From Neopestalotiopsis rosae (taxonomy: Eukaryota > Ascomycota > Sordariomycetes > Amphisphaeriales > Sporocadaceae), in contig JALGAS010000006.1 in assembly GCA_023078685.1 (NCBI GenBank), positions 3,100,001 to 3,164,000 on the forward strand: a stretch of 64,000 bases of DNA, given 5' to 3'. The notes under the pieces are model-generated. The model worked only from the letters and a program-made list of their open reading frames with translations, was not told where the DNA came from and searched no databases. Made by a program: the position numbers and the translations under genes. Shown here one piece after another: positions 10,826 through 21,754 of the stretch (positions within the stretch are counted from its first letter, which is position 1; each line of letters starts with the position of its first letter).

Positions 10826-12003
10826 TGCCGCAACTTGTAACACGGCGGGTAGAATAATCCATTTCCACTTCACTTTGAGGATAACCTCCATATCTGTTTC
10901 TGTGCAATTCACAGACAGAAGTGCGTCGTTATCAGGGTGTGTGATATCAGCCTTGCGCACTGCCGTCGTCATGCCTTGGGCCATGGCCTCAAAAATGCCT
11001 TCCATATTGAAATGAGTGTTGTTGTTCGAGTCCCGCTCGACCTTTTCGTATAAACGCAACAAGGATGGGTTGTCCGCAATCCCCGCACCCGGGTAATAAT
11101 GGCCAAGACTCGTGGCATATCCATCAAGGAGTTCTCTAAGAAAAAGCGTAACAAGTCCATGCGCTGCTGTATTTACTAGGAACGAGCCGTTGATCCATTG
11201 ATCCGGATAGTCTCCGTATGCCATACTGTCCGCGCGACGGTAAGATGAGTTTGACCCAGGTGGCTCTATGTAGAAAAAAGTACGACTTGGGTCCTGTGAG
11301 AGATATCCCTGATCAAAGGACGAGTTCAGCCTCTCACTTAGAAGACCGCCGCTTAACTTTGTGTCATAATTGTTGACACACCAGTAGAGTGAACACTCTT
11401 GTGCCACACCAGAAGTGCCTGTTGCCCAAGGTTCTTTGTCGTTCAAATAGATCCACCCAGGGACTATGGTTGTGAGATTTATGAGTGTCAGTCTGCCAGA
11501 ATTGTCCAACTTCATAGGAACTACCTCTGAGTTTGCAGCGATCACCATCGTACTTCTATCTCCAACTGCGATCCAATTTGTTGATGCATTGTTAGGGAGT
11601 GACCACCTCCAAATATTTGTACAGTCACCACTTGGATCACATCGTTCTTGATGATCTGGACCCGAAAGAAGCTGAGTAATGTCGGCACACTCGGAGCAAA
11701 TAGCAAGCGTTTCGACGTTTCCAAAGGTAGCATTGCCACCAGACGACTCGGGGCGAAGCTGCAATGCGTTCGCTATGAACGGATCGGATAAGTTTCCATC
11801 AAAATAGAGGCTCTGGGTGGCGAGTGGCCGGAAGCTGGCCGGGTTCTGCGCGAATCCGGATGGAAAAGTCCTCCCATCTGGGTATGTGCCCGTCTCGAAT
11901 ATTACTCGTGCGGAAATACTGGTGTTGCCGATGATCTGAGGCACACTTTCGAAGCTTGTAATCTGCTATATAAACGGATCCATTGCAAGGCTAAGGATTG
12001 TAA

Positions 12004-12313
12004 TTAAAGCACCAAGTAAGGCAAGATCGCTGCGGATAACATGACTCTGTAATCAAGACAAACAACAAAGATTTTTTAATTGGAATATTTACCTCCATCT
12101 AGAAGATAATAAGAGAGAAACCGAGCCCCAAGGACCTCGGCTTGCTTCGTCATAGATTTCCAAGTCGTATAGACAATTGTCGCCGCTAAGAATCCTTGCC
12201 TATTTTCTCTAATTAATGGCTGCAGTCACGGATACTATAAGTGCCGATTTTAAGATTATAGCTAAGGTCGAAATTAATGCGTTAATAATTATGCTAAATG
12301 GCCATTATGGCAA
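12004..12313 (-). repeat. Inverted repeat pair A, left arm (RIP-mutated)
   Basis: These 310 bp pair with 12405-12713. By eye there are 28 differences, all transitions, 24 of them CpA/TpG versus TpA. On this arm the mutations are concentrated in the half nearest the loop. Confidence 0.85.
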
Positions 12314-12404
12314 AGGGCGGTCAGTATACAATAAAAGGGTCACCACAATACCACTGAGACAGATTGCGCTGACGAGCAAGGACAAAAACTCGAAGATCCA
12401 TCGA

Positions 12405-12713
12405 TTGCCACAATGGCCATTCAGCATAACTATCAACGCATTGATTTCGACCTTGGCTACAATCTCAAAATCGGCACTTATGGTATCCGTAACTGCAGCC
12501 ATCAGTCAGAGAAAGTGGGCAAGGATTCTCAGCGGCGACAATTATCTATACGACTTGGAAATCTATAACGAAGCAAGCCGAGGTCCTTAGGGCTCGGTTT
12601 CTCTCTTATTATCTTCTAAATAGAGGTAAATATTCCAATTAAAAAATCTTTATTATTTGTCTTAATCACAGAGTCATATTATCCGCAGCGATCTTGCCTC
12701 ACTTAGTGCTTTA
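12405..12713 (+). repeat. Inverted repeat pair A, right arm (RIP-mutated)
   Basis: This is an inverted copy of 12004-12313. It keeps some original codons (LPQWPFSITINALIST is open here) but has its own stops (GPW to GP-stop by TGG to TAG). Its mutations are concentrated in the half far from the loop. It joins pair B directly, skipping the roughly 1.2 kb that code the extracellular domain. Confidence 0.85.
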
Positions 12714-12848
12714 ACATTTTCGTTTTCGCAGTCTTGACAGCTTCAAAAAAGAAACACTTTTCAGCTTGGAAGACCTCGGCACTGGCTGTGATGTTCTTTG
12801 GAATGGGGGTGGCGGATAAGGTACCTCACGAAGGAGTAAAGCCTGTAG
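12713..12848 (+). repeat. Inverted repeat pair B, right copy
   Basis: This is an almost exact inverted copy of 10690-10825, fused to the right arm of pair A at the sequence tgctttaacatttt. The fusion shows that the inverted duplicate carries an internal deletion. Confidence 0.85.
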
Positions 12849-13326
12849 TTGCTCTGTTTACTCTCGTCCTTGTGGTTTCCCAACCTGATTGAGGCGGGGC
12901 CTGAGTGTCGAGCGAATTAGTCCGTATTGACGTGCAGCCTTGCTCACATCGGCGAAAGCATGCGATATGTAAGCCAAGCCTTGACATCAGCTCCAGTGGG
13001 GGCACCCGTCGCATCAATGACGTTATTAGTGCTCAGCTTCTAGCTTGCAGCGGCTTTGCGGCCCTTGCGGCCTTCACGTCAATTAAGCAGACAGAAACAA
13101 GCTGAGGGTGCTGGAACAAAAAGTATACACCCATCCCGTTCCGTTCCATATTCCAATGGATCCCCAAATCATGGAACTTGTTCTTGCATAGAACAATTAT
13201 TCAGAAACTCGTTTACTACTGGGTCGCCATGTCAGAGTGACGATCCAATCTTTTCAGCAGTGATTAACACAAATAACACCCCCATTTATAGGTGTCTATC
13301 CCCTGCAATTATCTAGTCCACCCAAC
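12849..13326. other. Intergenic region upstream of the PAF-acetylhydrolase-like gene
   Basis: This is a 5' flank, with a pyrimidine-rich stretch before the ATG at 13327. No gene was recognised. Confidence 0.4.
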
Positions 13327-14805
13327 ATGGCACGCTTTTCACCTCGCCTCGCCATCCGCTACCTCATCATCGCCTTTATCACAATGTACGCCGCCAAACG
13401 ATGGCTCTCAGGCCAACCCCTTCTCTCCGACTCTCTACCCGCCTATTCGGGCCCCTACGACGTCGGAACCGTCGATATCGAAATCCCTGCGGTGCACCCG
13501 CGCAAGTTTAGCGATGCCGTACACAAAGAGACGGGCGAACCAGCCTTCGAGCTCGAGACGGTCATGTTTAGCATTTTCTACCCTGCCGAAAAGGGTGTAC
13601 ACAGCAAGAGACCAAAGCACAATTGGATTCCGGAGTCAGGGAAACTATATGCCGAGGGCTATGCTCGATTCGCAGGCATTAGCACATGGATTACCAACAA
13701 GCTGTTCGAAGGTGGACTGTGGTCGCTCGTCGGATCTACGACAATCCCAGCCCAGGTCGACGTCCCGATTCATGGCGCCAGCGAGCACGGAAAAAGAGAT
13801 GTGATTGCAGAGGAAGAGGGCCAGGCCGTATTGGTTGGTAGCGAGCAAAAGGAGGCACGAAAAGACCAGTTTCCCGTGATTGTTTTCTCGCACGGCATGG
13901 CCTCAGGCCGCACCAGCTATACACACTATCTCGGCGAGCTTGCCTCTCGCGGCTACGTCGTGGCAGCAGTTGAGCACAGAGATGGTAGCGGTCCTGGAAC
14001 TATCGTGTACAAGGCCGATGGTACACAAAAGACAGTCTTTCACGCGCCCGCCGAGGCATTGGTCCCGATACCAGAGACCGAAGAACTCAAGAGGGTCCAA
14101 CTCGCCCTCCGCCAGGCTGAAGTGGAAGAGACAGTCCGTGTACTGCGCGCCATCAACAACGGTGACGGTCAAGACGTTCACAGGGCCAATGCGCGAAAGG
14201 AAGGCGATACGCTGGTGTACTGGCGTCACCGCCTCAACTTTGATCAGGTCATCATGGCCGGCCACTCGTACGGTGCAACACTTGCCATGCAGGCGCTTAA
14301 GGGTGCGCCAAACGACTTGCGACCATTTGTGGGTGGCATTGCGCTTGATCCCGGCAAGAGCTCTGGACCCTTGAATGCAAACATTGATGTCCCATTATTG
14401 GTCGTCCACTCCCAGTCGTGGTCCTCGAAACGTTCCATCTTCTTTGGGCGCCCGCACTTCGATACGGTCAAGGAAATCGTCGAGGGCATCGTTGACAAGC
14501 GAAAGGGCGACCAGAAGGCAGGATGGTTCATGACGGCCAAGGGAACCACGCACCCGACCGTTACGGACGCACCCCTTATCGAACCCCTGCTGCTCAGCTG
14601 GACTACTGGTGCAACCGTTGACGTAAAGGAAGGACTGATGCAATACGTGCAGACGTCTAAGGACTTCCTGTCATATCTGGTGGATGGCAAGCTCACTGGA
14701 GTCCTGGGCCAGCGAGTCAGCCACCCTCGATACAATCACGAGACGAGGAAGCTACCCGAAGATATGGGCAAGATTTGGCAGATTCACGTCAGTCCCGTCG
14801 AGTAA
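13327..14805 (+). CDS. Platelet-activating-factor acetylhydrolase-like lipase
   Basis: This is an intronless frame of 493 codons (492 aa) from the ATG at 13327. The N-terminus has a hydrophobic stretch (about residues 10-22, YLIIAFITMYAA) that may act as signal anchor. An alpha/beta hydrolase fold follows, with the oxyanion region FPVIVFSHGMASGRTSY, the nucleophile elbow GHSYG (Ser314) and a late His in KGTTHPTVTD that could complete the triad. Family members hydrolyse short or oxidised sn-2 acyl chains of phospholipids without calcium. Length fits fungal homologues. The gene stands alone, with no obvious functional neighbour. Confidence 0.88.
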   Translation: MARFSPRLAIRYLIIAFITMYAAKRWLSGQPLLSDSLPAYSGPYDVGTVDIEIPAVHPRKFSDAVHKETGEPAFELETVMFSIFYPAEKGVHSKRPKHNWIPESGKLYAEGYARFAGISTWITNKLFEGGLWSLVGSTTIPAQVDVPIHGASEHGKRDVIAEEEGQAVLVGSEQKEARKDQFPVIVFSHGMASGRTSYTHYLGELASRGYVVAAVEHRDGSGPGTIVYKADGTQKTVFHAPAEALVPIPETEELKRVQLALRQAEVEETVRVLRAINNGDGQDVHRANARKEGDTLVYWRHRLNFDQVIMAGHSYGATLAMQALKGAPNDLRPFVGGIALDPGKSSGPLNANIDVPLLVVHSQSWSSKRSIFFGRPHFDTVKEIVEGIVDKRKGDQKAGWFMTAKGTTHPTVTDAPLIEPLLLSWTTGATVDVKEGLMQYVQTSKDFLSYLVDGKLTGVLGQRVSHPRYNHETRKLPEDMGKIWQIHVSPVE

Positions 14806-15588
14806 AATCTTAAGTGTTTCTAGAGTGTGTTCTTTGGATTGCCACAGTAAATTATGTACCTATAGAAAGCGATGATTGAAATTATACACGGTATTGGAAG
14901 CGGGCCATCATGATGATTATGTAAATATACTTCGAGAATTAAACATGCTATTTCTCTCATTTTCGTGGCACAGATGAGCCCATAATAGTAGAGATGTATA
15001 CTATGCACCAAAGCATGTCCCTAGAACGAACTTTTGGTTCAAAGCTGCATCATCGTCAAGCCCTGCCCCACCGGACACCCGAGGGATTCCCGATCTGACT
15101 GTGCCGCGGGGTTGCTAGAACCGGGCTCTGGGGGACGAATGGGATGAAATGATCGAACATTCTATACGGCACACCTGAGAAGTCAATAGCTTGCCAAGCC
15201 TGAGGCTCCCTCAAAGGCGTATCCTTTTTATCATACACTTGGTTTCAAGCCGGGCAGCGGGAATATGATCTGACCGGGTATCTGTACCGGAGGCGTCAGC
15301 GGGTCGGGGCCGGATTCGGAAGGCCGCCAGTGACGGATGTCCACGGGTTTTTCTTTTGGTGTCTCTGGGTGTGCGGCATATATATATATAGGCATTTATA
15401 AGCGGAATGGCGAACCCACGATTTCAGAGTTTCCGACGCTAGCCATCTTACTTCTTTTATTTGTTCTCCGCATTGCTGTCCTTGCGAGATAACACTTACC
15501 TCATTCATTCTATCGTGTGCCCGTCTTGAATATTATCACCTTTACTTTTGCAAGCGAGCCCGTGGATTTCTGCAACTGACGAATCAAA
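14806..15588. promoter_or_regulatory. Intergenic region with a TA microsatellite and TATA-like sites
   Basis: This is the upstream region of the Dabb gene. It contains a (TA)n run at 15378-15390 followed by tttata (15395-15400), about 190 nt before the ATG, which could serve as core promoter. No coding exon was seen. Confidence 0.4.
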
Positions 15589-16382
15589 ATGGCTGGACGC
15601 ATTCACCGAGTTACCATGTTCAAGCTGCCCGCAGCCGAGGACCAGCAGAAGCTGATTGAGGCGTACAAGACCTTGGCCAAGAACCAACAAAAGGTACGGT
15701 CTTTTGTACTTTGAGTCTGGGCCCTTACATTCCCGCCATCTTTCCCCTGACTGCGCAACGAACGAGTTATTCTCGTGCCCTATCACCTCTGCCGAAGTGG
15801 CTTATTAGTGTTCGAGCATGAAGAAAAAGGTTGCCCCGTGTTTTCTCGTATTTTGGTTGCCTCGAGTCCAGTCCGCGAACCGAGAGCTAGCTGCCGCGAA
15901 GCTGCTACTGGCTGTGAACTGTCTCTGTGGGAGAGCTGGGCTGACCTGATGGGAACAACGCGGGGCAGCAGGGGCAGATGCGGGGCAGTTTTGGTTGTCC
16001 TGTTGCCTCTATTTCCTACCAGCTTTGCCAGCAAATCATTTGAAGCCATGAATCGCGATCATTTTCATCCCTACTCCATTAGGCAGACAAATATCACGGT
16101 ATCAACCTGAGGGGGCTCGGCTAACAGTCAATTGAGTAGAATGGAAAACCGTACATTCTTTCCCTCACCGCTGGTATAGCCAAGAAGGACCAGCGATCCC
16201 AGGGGTTTACCGTGGTCAGCAAGACCGAGTTTGCCAGCATGGACGACATGAAGTACTACGACGACGAGTGCGAGGCCCACCAGGCGCTCAAGTCATATGC
16301 CAAAGGCACCCTGACCATTGAGGGGGGTCCCACTGGTGTTTTGACGACTTACTTTGAGGCAGCAGCTACAAGCAGTCTTTGA
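15589..16382 (+). CDS. Stress-responsive A/B barrel (Dabb) domain protein
   Basis: Two exons, 15589-15693 and 16140-16382, give 115 aa. The junction joins KNQQK to NGKPYILSL, a conserved strand of the family. The domain fills the protein: IHRVTMFKLP at the start, then FTVVSKTEF, and the helix around DDECEAHQALKSY. Dabb proteins are small dimeric ferredoxin-like barrels. Some are stress-induced and some have been recruited as cyclases, and the precise role here is not known. The intron is 446 nt, far longer than the 55-90 nt usual in this window, with a CTAAC branch site near 16120. A poly(A) signal aataaa lies at 16429-16434. Confidence 0.85.
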
Positions 16383-17585
16383 TTATGATCATGGATATGT
16401 GTCATTCTAGGGGCGTATTTGCGACATCAATAAATATTATCGTATTTCAAATGCACGTTATGATCTACCTCCAATGCTCATACAAACTCGCATGTTGTTG
16501 TGTGCGATAGCAATTACATTGATTGTTTGCGCTGGCAGGTTGTACTCTTTTTAAGGAACCATATTGGACCCGCTTACAGGCTGGTATAGGATATCCATTA
16601 GATGCTACCAAAGAGTTTAATTGCATTTCCCATTGACTGTGGAAGAATCGTTTGCAAAGCGTTTTCAGTACTACAATTTGCGACAAACAGTGCCATAACA
16701 TGTTGTTCCTAGATGTCCGTTTTCTATTGGTAGATAACCAGGCTTACTCCCATCCGTGTTCCCCTCTCCGATCGAGGCTGTGTCACGCCCATCACCTTCA
16801 ATTCTGCTAAAGGTGTACTGGGCATCATTTGACTCATCAACCATTCGAATGCCCAGGACCCTGGACCACACCCATCCGAAACCATTCCTTAACAACATTG
16901 AAATCGTTTCATCAGAACTTTTGATCGTGTTGCTGTCATTGAGACCAAAATACAAAAAGTCCTACATTGTCTGAGGCCCAAGAGACACGTTGTCCGGCCG
17001 CTTATGTGGATTGGGTGCGGCCCCACGACTGCTGCCTATCTGCCTTGCATAGGTCCGGTGTCAGTCACCTCACAGCCTCGCTGAAGTCCACAAGGCTTCA
17101 AAGAAAAACCTTCGACAGTTGTTTTCTTCCATCGCAAAGAAAGAAGCTGTCATATCCGTACACGTTGTCCTGTCTTGACGAGCTTTGAGACCAATCTATA
17201 CCGACGTCACTGCTTCTCCTCGCTGGCGACCAGCACATCACATTCTCGGCCACCATCAATTGTCAGCATCAAGCCCTGTACCTGTGTAGTTTTGGGGCAG
17301 TCCATCTTTGCCGGACGGCAATCACCTCTTCGCCAAATTGTCGACACAGTCTTGTTTTGCTCCTTAATACATTTTGGCCAAGATATCTCAACACATTTCC
17401 TTTGCTGTTACTTTCCATCTCACCTGGGCTCTATAAAAAGTCGTTTCAATCCGTCACAGTCAATCATCTTTAGTACTGTTTTTCCCCATTTCGGAACATC
17501 TATCACCAAGTGTCTGGATTGCTCTTTAATTCCTTGGCTACTGCGAACAATACCCCTCGCAGCATCTACTTGGCATACCACCGCA
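16383..17585. other. Intergenic region and 5' leader of the 811-aa gene
   Basis: About 1.2 kb lies between the Dabb gene and the next ATG. The frame is open from 17175 to 17585 but has no ATG and is pyrimidine-rich, so it is taken as a long 5' leader. No RNA gene or repeat was recognised. Confidence 0.4.
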
Positions 17586-20249
17586 ATGAGTAATCTACTC
17601 ATGGATTGGTCTAACAGCATGCGGGAAGAGCTCATGTTTGAAATGGAAGAGGAGCATAGAGATCCTCAGGTGCAGACAGGCCACACAACGCTGCCGTTGC
17701 GCACAGTACTGGCAGGATATACAGCACAGGGAGCGCCTACATCACAGGGATTGCAGACATCACAGGCAGGGCAGACAGCACAGGCAGGGCAGACAGCACA
17801 CGCAGAGCACACAGCGCAAGCAGGTCACGCAACACAAGCAGAGCACACCACACAGGAAAGGCGAGCAGAAGCTCTTCCGGGAATCTCTGAGTATCTTTCC
17901 GACGAAAGTGAGGGCGAAGCCAGCGATCGTGAAGAGGGTGAGAACGAAGATAGCGAGGGAGTCGTCGAACCCCTTCATACGTTCTCGTGGAATAGGCGAC
18001 CAGCTAATAGTGTGGATGACCAACGTGAGAAGCGCGAGGAACTGGATGTGTCCCGCGTAACTTGGCCGCATCTGTACGGCAAAGACGGCGACACACTTGT
18101 CATTGTCGTTTTCCCAAAACTCGATGCCAAAGCTTGCAATGGCCTCCCATGGTCTGGACGCAAAGAGTTTCGCATGGATTCGGCCGTCCTTCTTGGCACT
18201 CGATCCGCATTCTTTGAAAAGGCTTTTTCCGAGAAACAACAAGCCAGATACTGCCGCCGTCTCAGAATAGATCAACTTCCAGAGGGCATCAGATATATCT
18301 TGGACCTCACCCCGTCACAAGAAGGAGATGATGCCGCCGCCCTCCTCGCCGACCTTTCGGTACCCCTTGGTGCCCGCGACTGGTGGATGTCCAAGGAGCG
18401 ACTTGGTGTACCGGCCGTTCTCGTCTCGGGCCACGATGACGCCTGCAAATACCACGACAGCATGCCCGACAACTGCATCAAGGATGATGGCTACATTGCA
18501 GAGTCTCGGGTGAATCTCAATGACGACTACAAGTACAAGGTGACACTGAGTCTTACCGCCTGCGTCCCCTGCTACGAACGCGACATTCGCGACTACTGCG
18601 AAATCCGCCACAGAGCCAACATCATTCGACTGCTCTTGTGCGTTGCTGGTCATGATCTGGTCTTGAACTCTGCGCCGCGAGTTTACACCATTGTAGGACT
18701 AGCCAAGTATTTCGACCTTACGGCACTGGTGGTAAGTACATGAGAATGATACTCTTCCCCATATTGTCGGAAAGTGACTAACACCTACACCTAGAGCTCA
18801 CATGTACGCGCTTGGCTGGAACAGCACAACAATAGCAGCTTCATCGACATTCACCCCGAGATCGCCATGGAAATGCTTTGGAAGCTCCAGCTAAACGACA
18901 TGGTGCGGACGCCACTGCGCGTCATTGTCGCCGAGAGAGTACTGGAACCCGACCCCACCAGGGTGAGCCCAGTCACCGTCTTTGGGCGCCCCCGAACCAG
19001 TCTGTCAGATGACATCAATGAAGTCGTTCAGCATGCCACGACCGCTGTCCGCAGTAGGACCGTCGAAGCTGCACGCGCTCTTGTATCTTCCGGATCGGTA
19101 AGCGCATATGAGTGGCTACAGATACCGGCCTGGAGGCAACTCGCAAGTATTCGCGATACAAGTAAGTATTGATATTTTCTTTGTCTCATTTGTTCCATGT
19201 ATACAAATCCAGAAGCACGTTGCTCTTTGCATTAGGACCCAAATTATAAACATGAGAACGTGGACATGTACTCCCTATAGCCATTTTGACAGAAGCTAGC
19301 ACTTTGGCTAACTGCTTCTTTTACAGTGCAATCGCAATTACTGGCAATCGACGTCGGTCGAGTTGAGGACCGCGAAGAGGCCCAGAAATACGTGGCCGAA
19401 ATTGAATTCATCCTTGACACAATGAACCAGTACATGACCAGGGCGGTCAATGATGCCTTGAGCGCCGTCCCGTATCCTGTCCAGCTCGAAGAAATCAACA
19501 GCGACCGACGCGCCTACCTGACTAGGGAGATCTTTCCCGAGCAGTACGGCAACATCATTAGAAAATTCACCGACGAACAATTCCTAATGATGAAAGTATT
19601 CTGGAACAGGCTGCGGACCCGTATAGAAAGGTGGGAGGATTTCAAGACCATGCTCGTCTTTGACCTAAACGGACCCGTTCAGCGAACCCTGGCCGGGATG
19701 TACCAAGACTTTTTCTGGTCACTGCAACGGCCGCGCGCGGCCGTCTTGTTTCCATCTCTGTTCCAGAACGATCCCGACGGGCCCGTTGTCCGGCTTCGGG
19801 ATATCCACGATCAGCTCTACATTGCCATGGCCGACGTGGAGCGGAGATGGTGTCCCCTACCGGAGGAGCTCGAGACCCCGCTGCGCCGGACCCAGCACCT
19901 GGCGCTGGGCATGGCCGAGGAAGAGTTCCGCTTCCTGCCGCTGTGGGCAGGCGGTCTGGACGACGGCACGGGCGGCGTGTTTGCCGATATGACGGTGCCC
20001 GACGCCGACATGGGTCCCATTGAGCCCGGGCCGGGCTACCGCACCGGCCAGACCGTTGCCTCTTCCACCGCCGACTCGGACGCGACCATTATTGGGGGAG
20101 GCGTGTCGCTCCGGGTTGCCGCCTCTGGCTCGACGACCGACACTAGCTTTGTCGAGGTGGATCACGACGAAGTCTTGTCGCTGTCGGATGAAGAAGGCAT
20201 TGAGTTTGGTTCTGACGATGATGATTTCGACATGTCGATAACTGATTGA
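17586..20249 (+). CDS. Large conserved fungal protein of unknown function, 811 aa
   Basis: Three exons, 17586-18731, 18795-19161 and 19327-20249, close in frame. The first ATG in the frame is 17586 (MSNLLMDWSNSM). After a short acidic head there is a degenerate Thr/Gln/Ala/Gly/His repeat (about residues 45-90) and an acidic low-complexity segment (DESEGEASDREEGENEDSE). The conserved core begins at VTWPHLYGKDGDTLVI. It includes FRMDSAVLLGTRSAFFEKAF and YILDLTPSQEGDD, a pattern seen in fungal proteins with a BTB/POZ-like fold; this link is from memory and tentative. The C-terminal part is helical and ends in an acidic tail (SDEEGIEFGSDDDDFD). No membrane segment or enzyme motif was found, so a scaffold or adaptor role is possible but unproven. 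Confidence 0.75.
17719..17857 (+). repeat. In-frame imperfect 18-nt tandem repeat
   Basis: Variants of acagcacaggcagggcag repeat within exon 1 of the 811-aa gene. They code T-A-Q-A-G-Q/H-type units. The length divides by three, so expansion or contraction would keep the frame. Confidence 0.7.
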
Positions 20250-20538
20250 GTTATATGCAAAAAAGAGCAACATTCGGGAATGGCGTTTTGGTTTGGCATT
20301 TCGGCGGATAATAAGACTTGAAATATCAAATGAGACCATGGGACATATTGCACACACGAAGAAGTGGGTTGCAGGATAGCATAAGCCCGTAAACATGTTT
20401 GCAATATCCAGCATCAGCCGAAGCTGAATCTATCCTTTGGTGCAGCCATTGGTCATCGACGGCACATGATTACGTTCCCTTGTCACCTTATATAGGAATC
20501 GTGTCTAGGGGACCAATCTAGTAATAAATTATGACCAC

Positions 20539-21357
20539 CTATCCCCTGAACTTCTTGCTAGCCTCGACAAAGCTCATACCATTCTTGATGGCCTCTGCCA
20601 TCTTCTCATCCGCAGCGACACCCTTGCGCATAAGCGCAAGGGCATCAGCCGCCAATTCGCGCGGGAGCACCACGACGCCATTCAGATCCCCCATCAGATA
20701 ATCCCCAGGCCGAACCACCATGCCCGGCTGCGAGTCGCCCGGGGCCTGCAACTCCACGGGCACGTCAACACCCACGACCTTGACCAGCTCGGCGGGCGGC
20801 GCCGTGCCCGTCTCCCGCGCGAATACCGGGTACCCCAGGGCGCGGTGCTCGGCCACGTCGCGGAAGCGGCCGTCGACCACGGTGCCCGCGGCGCCTAGGT
20901 GCTGGGCCCGCGTCGACATGAGGCCGCCGTACACGGCGTTAGGGATGGCCGGGGTCGAGACGAAGATGACCGAGTTTGGGGGTACCGTGTCAATCTGTTT
21001 TTCCGTGTTAGATAGTAAGAGGAAGCCGGGGGTGGAGAATGAAAGACGAGACACACATAATGGCCAGACAACTTGGGCGACGGGTCGCTCAACAGCGCGT
21101 ACTTGACCGTGTAGGCCGGGCCGACGATCTTGGTGTCGCCGTCTTGGCGCTGCGGCGACCACATGGTCAGACCGGACAGGAAGCCGCCGTTGCGGTATTT
21201 GAGCTTGATCAGCGCATCGGAGATATCGCACCTGGAATCAAGTTAGTGTTATTTAAAATAGCCTTGTGACAAAAGTATTTGTGACGGGGAACACTTACGT
21301 TGTGAATTCCTTCAATGCCTCGACGGTCGGGTCGAGTTCAGAATGTGCTGACGACAT
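20539..21357 (-). CDS. RraA/HMG-aldolase-like protein
   Basis: Three exons, 21357-21299, 21231-21057 and 20994-20539, give 229 aa, the family's usual length. Junctions restore conserved text: FTTCDISDALIK at the first and GHYIDTVPPNSV at the second. The class II pyruvate aldolase signature is present as NAVYGGLMSTRA ... GTVVDGRFRDVAEH, containing the R-D-x2-E motif of 4-hydroxy-4-methyl-2-oxoglutarate (HMG) and 4-carboxy-4-hydroxy-2-oxoadipate aldolases. Such enzymes cleave to pyruvate or decarboxylate oxaloacetate with a divalent metal. RraA itself only regulates RNase E, an enzyme absent from fungi, so an aldolase or decarboxylase role is more likely. It lies next to a beta-hydroxyacid dehydrogenase on the same strand. 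Confidence 0.88.
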
Positions 21358-21754
21358 GGTAAAAGAGCGGCTAAGTCTGGGGTACTTATTGCAGAAATGT
21401 CGGGTGTGTGCGTATTTGTGTATGCAATGCTGAGTTGATTGTGAATCCAGCACTCTAGTCGCACGCTTGACCGTCAAATTGAATATCATTGAATGTGTCC
21501 GTCAGATGGATTTACTTGCAGAGTTCAAACTTGTGACCACGATCTCCGGCTGTTCACATGCCGAGAACGCTACTGCCGTGGATGCCGCTGGTGCGGCCCC
21601 GCTCGACTGGAGGATTCCGGCTTTGGTGGGACGAATATGATCAAGAACATCGCTTCTCCTCTCTATTCATGGTATCTAAGTCTATAACTCTGGCATACTT
21701 TTTTATCACTTTGCCCAGATTACGTATCCTTATTTCGGTCGACCCTATGTCTTT
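21358..21754. other. Intergenic region between the aldolase and dehydrogenase genes
   Basis: This is a 397 nt gap between two genes on the minus strand. It is the 5' flank of the aldolase-like gene and the 3' flank of the dehydrogenase. No other feature was seen. Confidence 0.4.

Larger units (their letters stand above)
10637..12406 (-). pseudogene. DUF3176-family membrane protein gene, disrupted
   Basis: A long frame (11944-10637 and its upstream extension) codes an N-glycosylation-rich extracellular domain, a membrane helix (WKWIILPAVLQVAANIFVFAVL) and a WKTSALAVMF tail, typical of fungal DUF3176 proteins. Upstream, the minus strand continues through the usual N-terminal part: a membrane segment at about 12406-12314, a WPFSIIINALIST segment and DLEIYDEASRGPWGS. 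That part carries in-frame stops (CAA to TAA after LP, two more in the NxRKxA region, and TAG after DPFI). An intron (GTAAAT...TTACAG) is still recognisable. Beyond 12406 the true N-terminus is replaced by an inverted copy of the same gene. The stops match CpA-to-TpA mutation. The gene is dead unless the downstream half is transcribed alone. Confidence 0.8.

Noticed and set aside
12216..12590. Plus-strand ORF spanning the palindrome, apparently a 124-aa protein
   Set aside because: It is made of the left arm read backwards, the loop and the right arm. Only its last third is DUF3176 coding, so it is an artefact of the inverted repeat.
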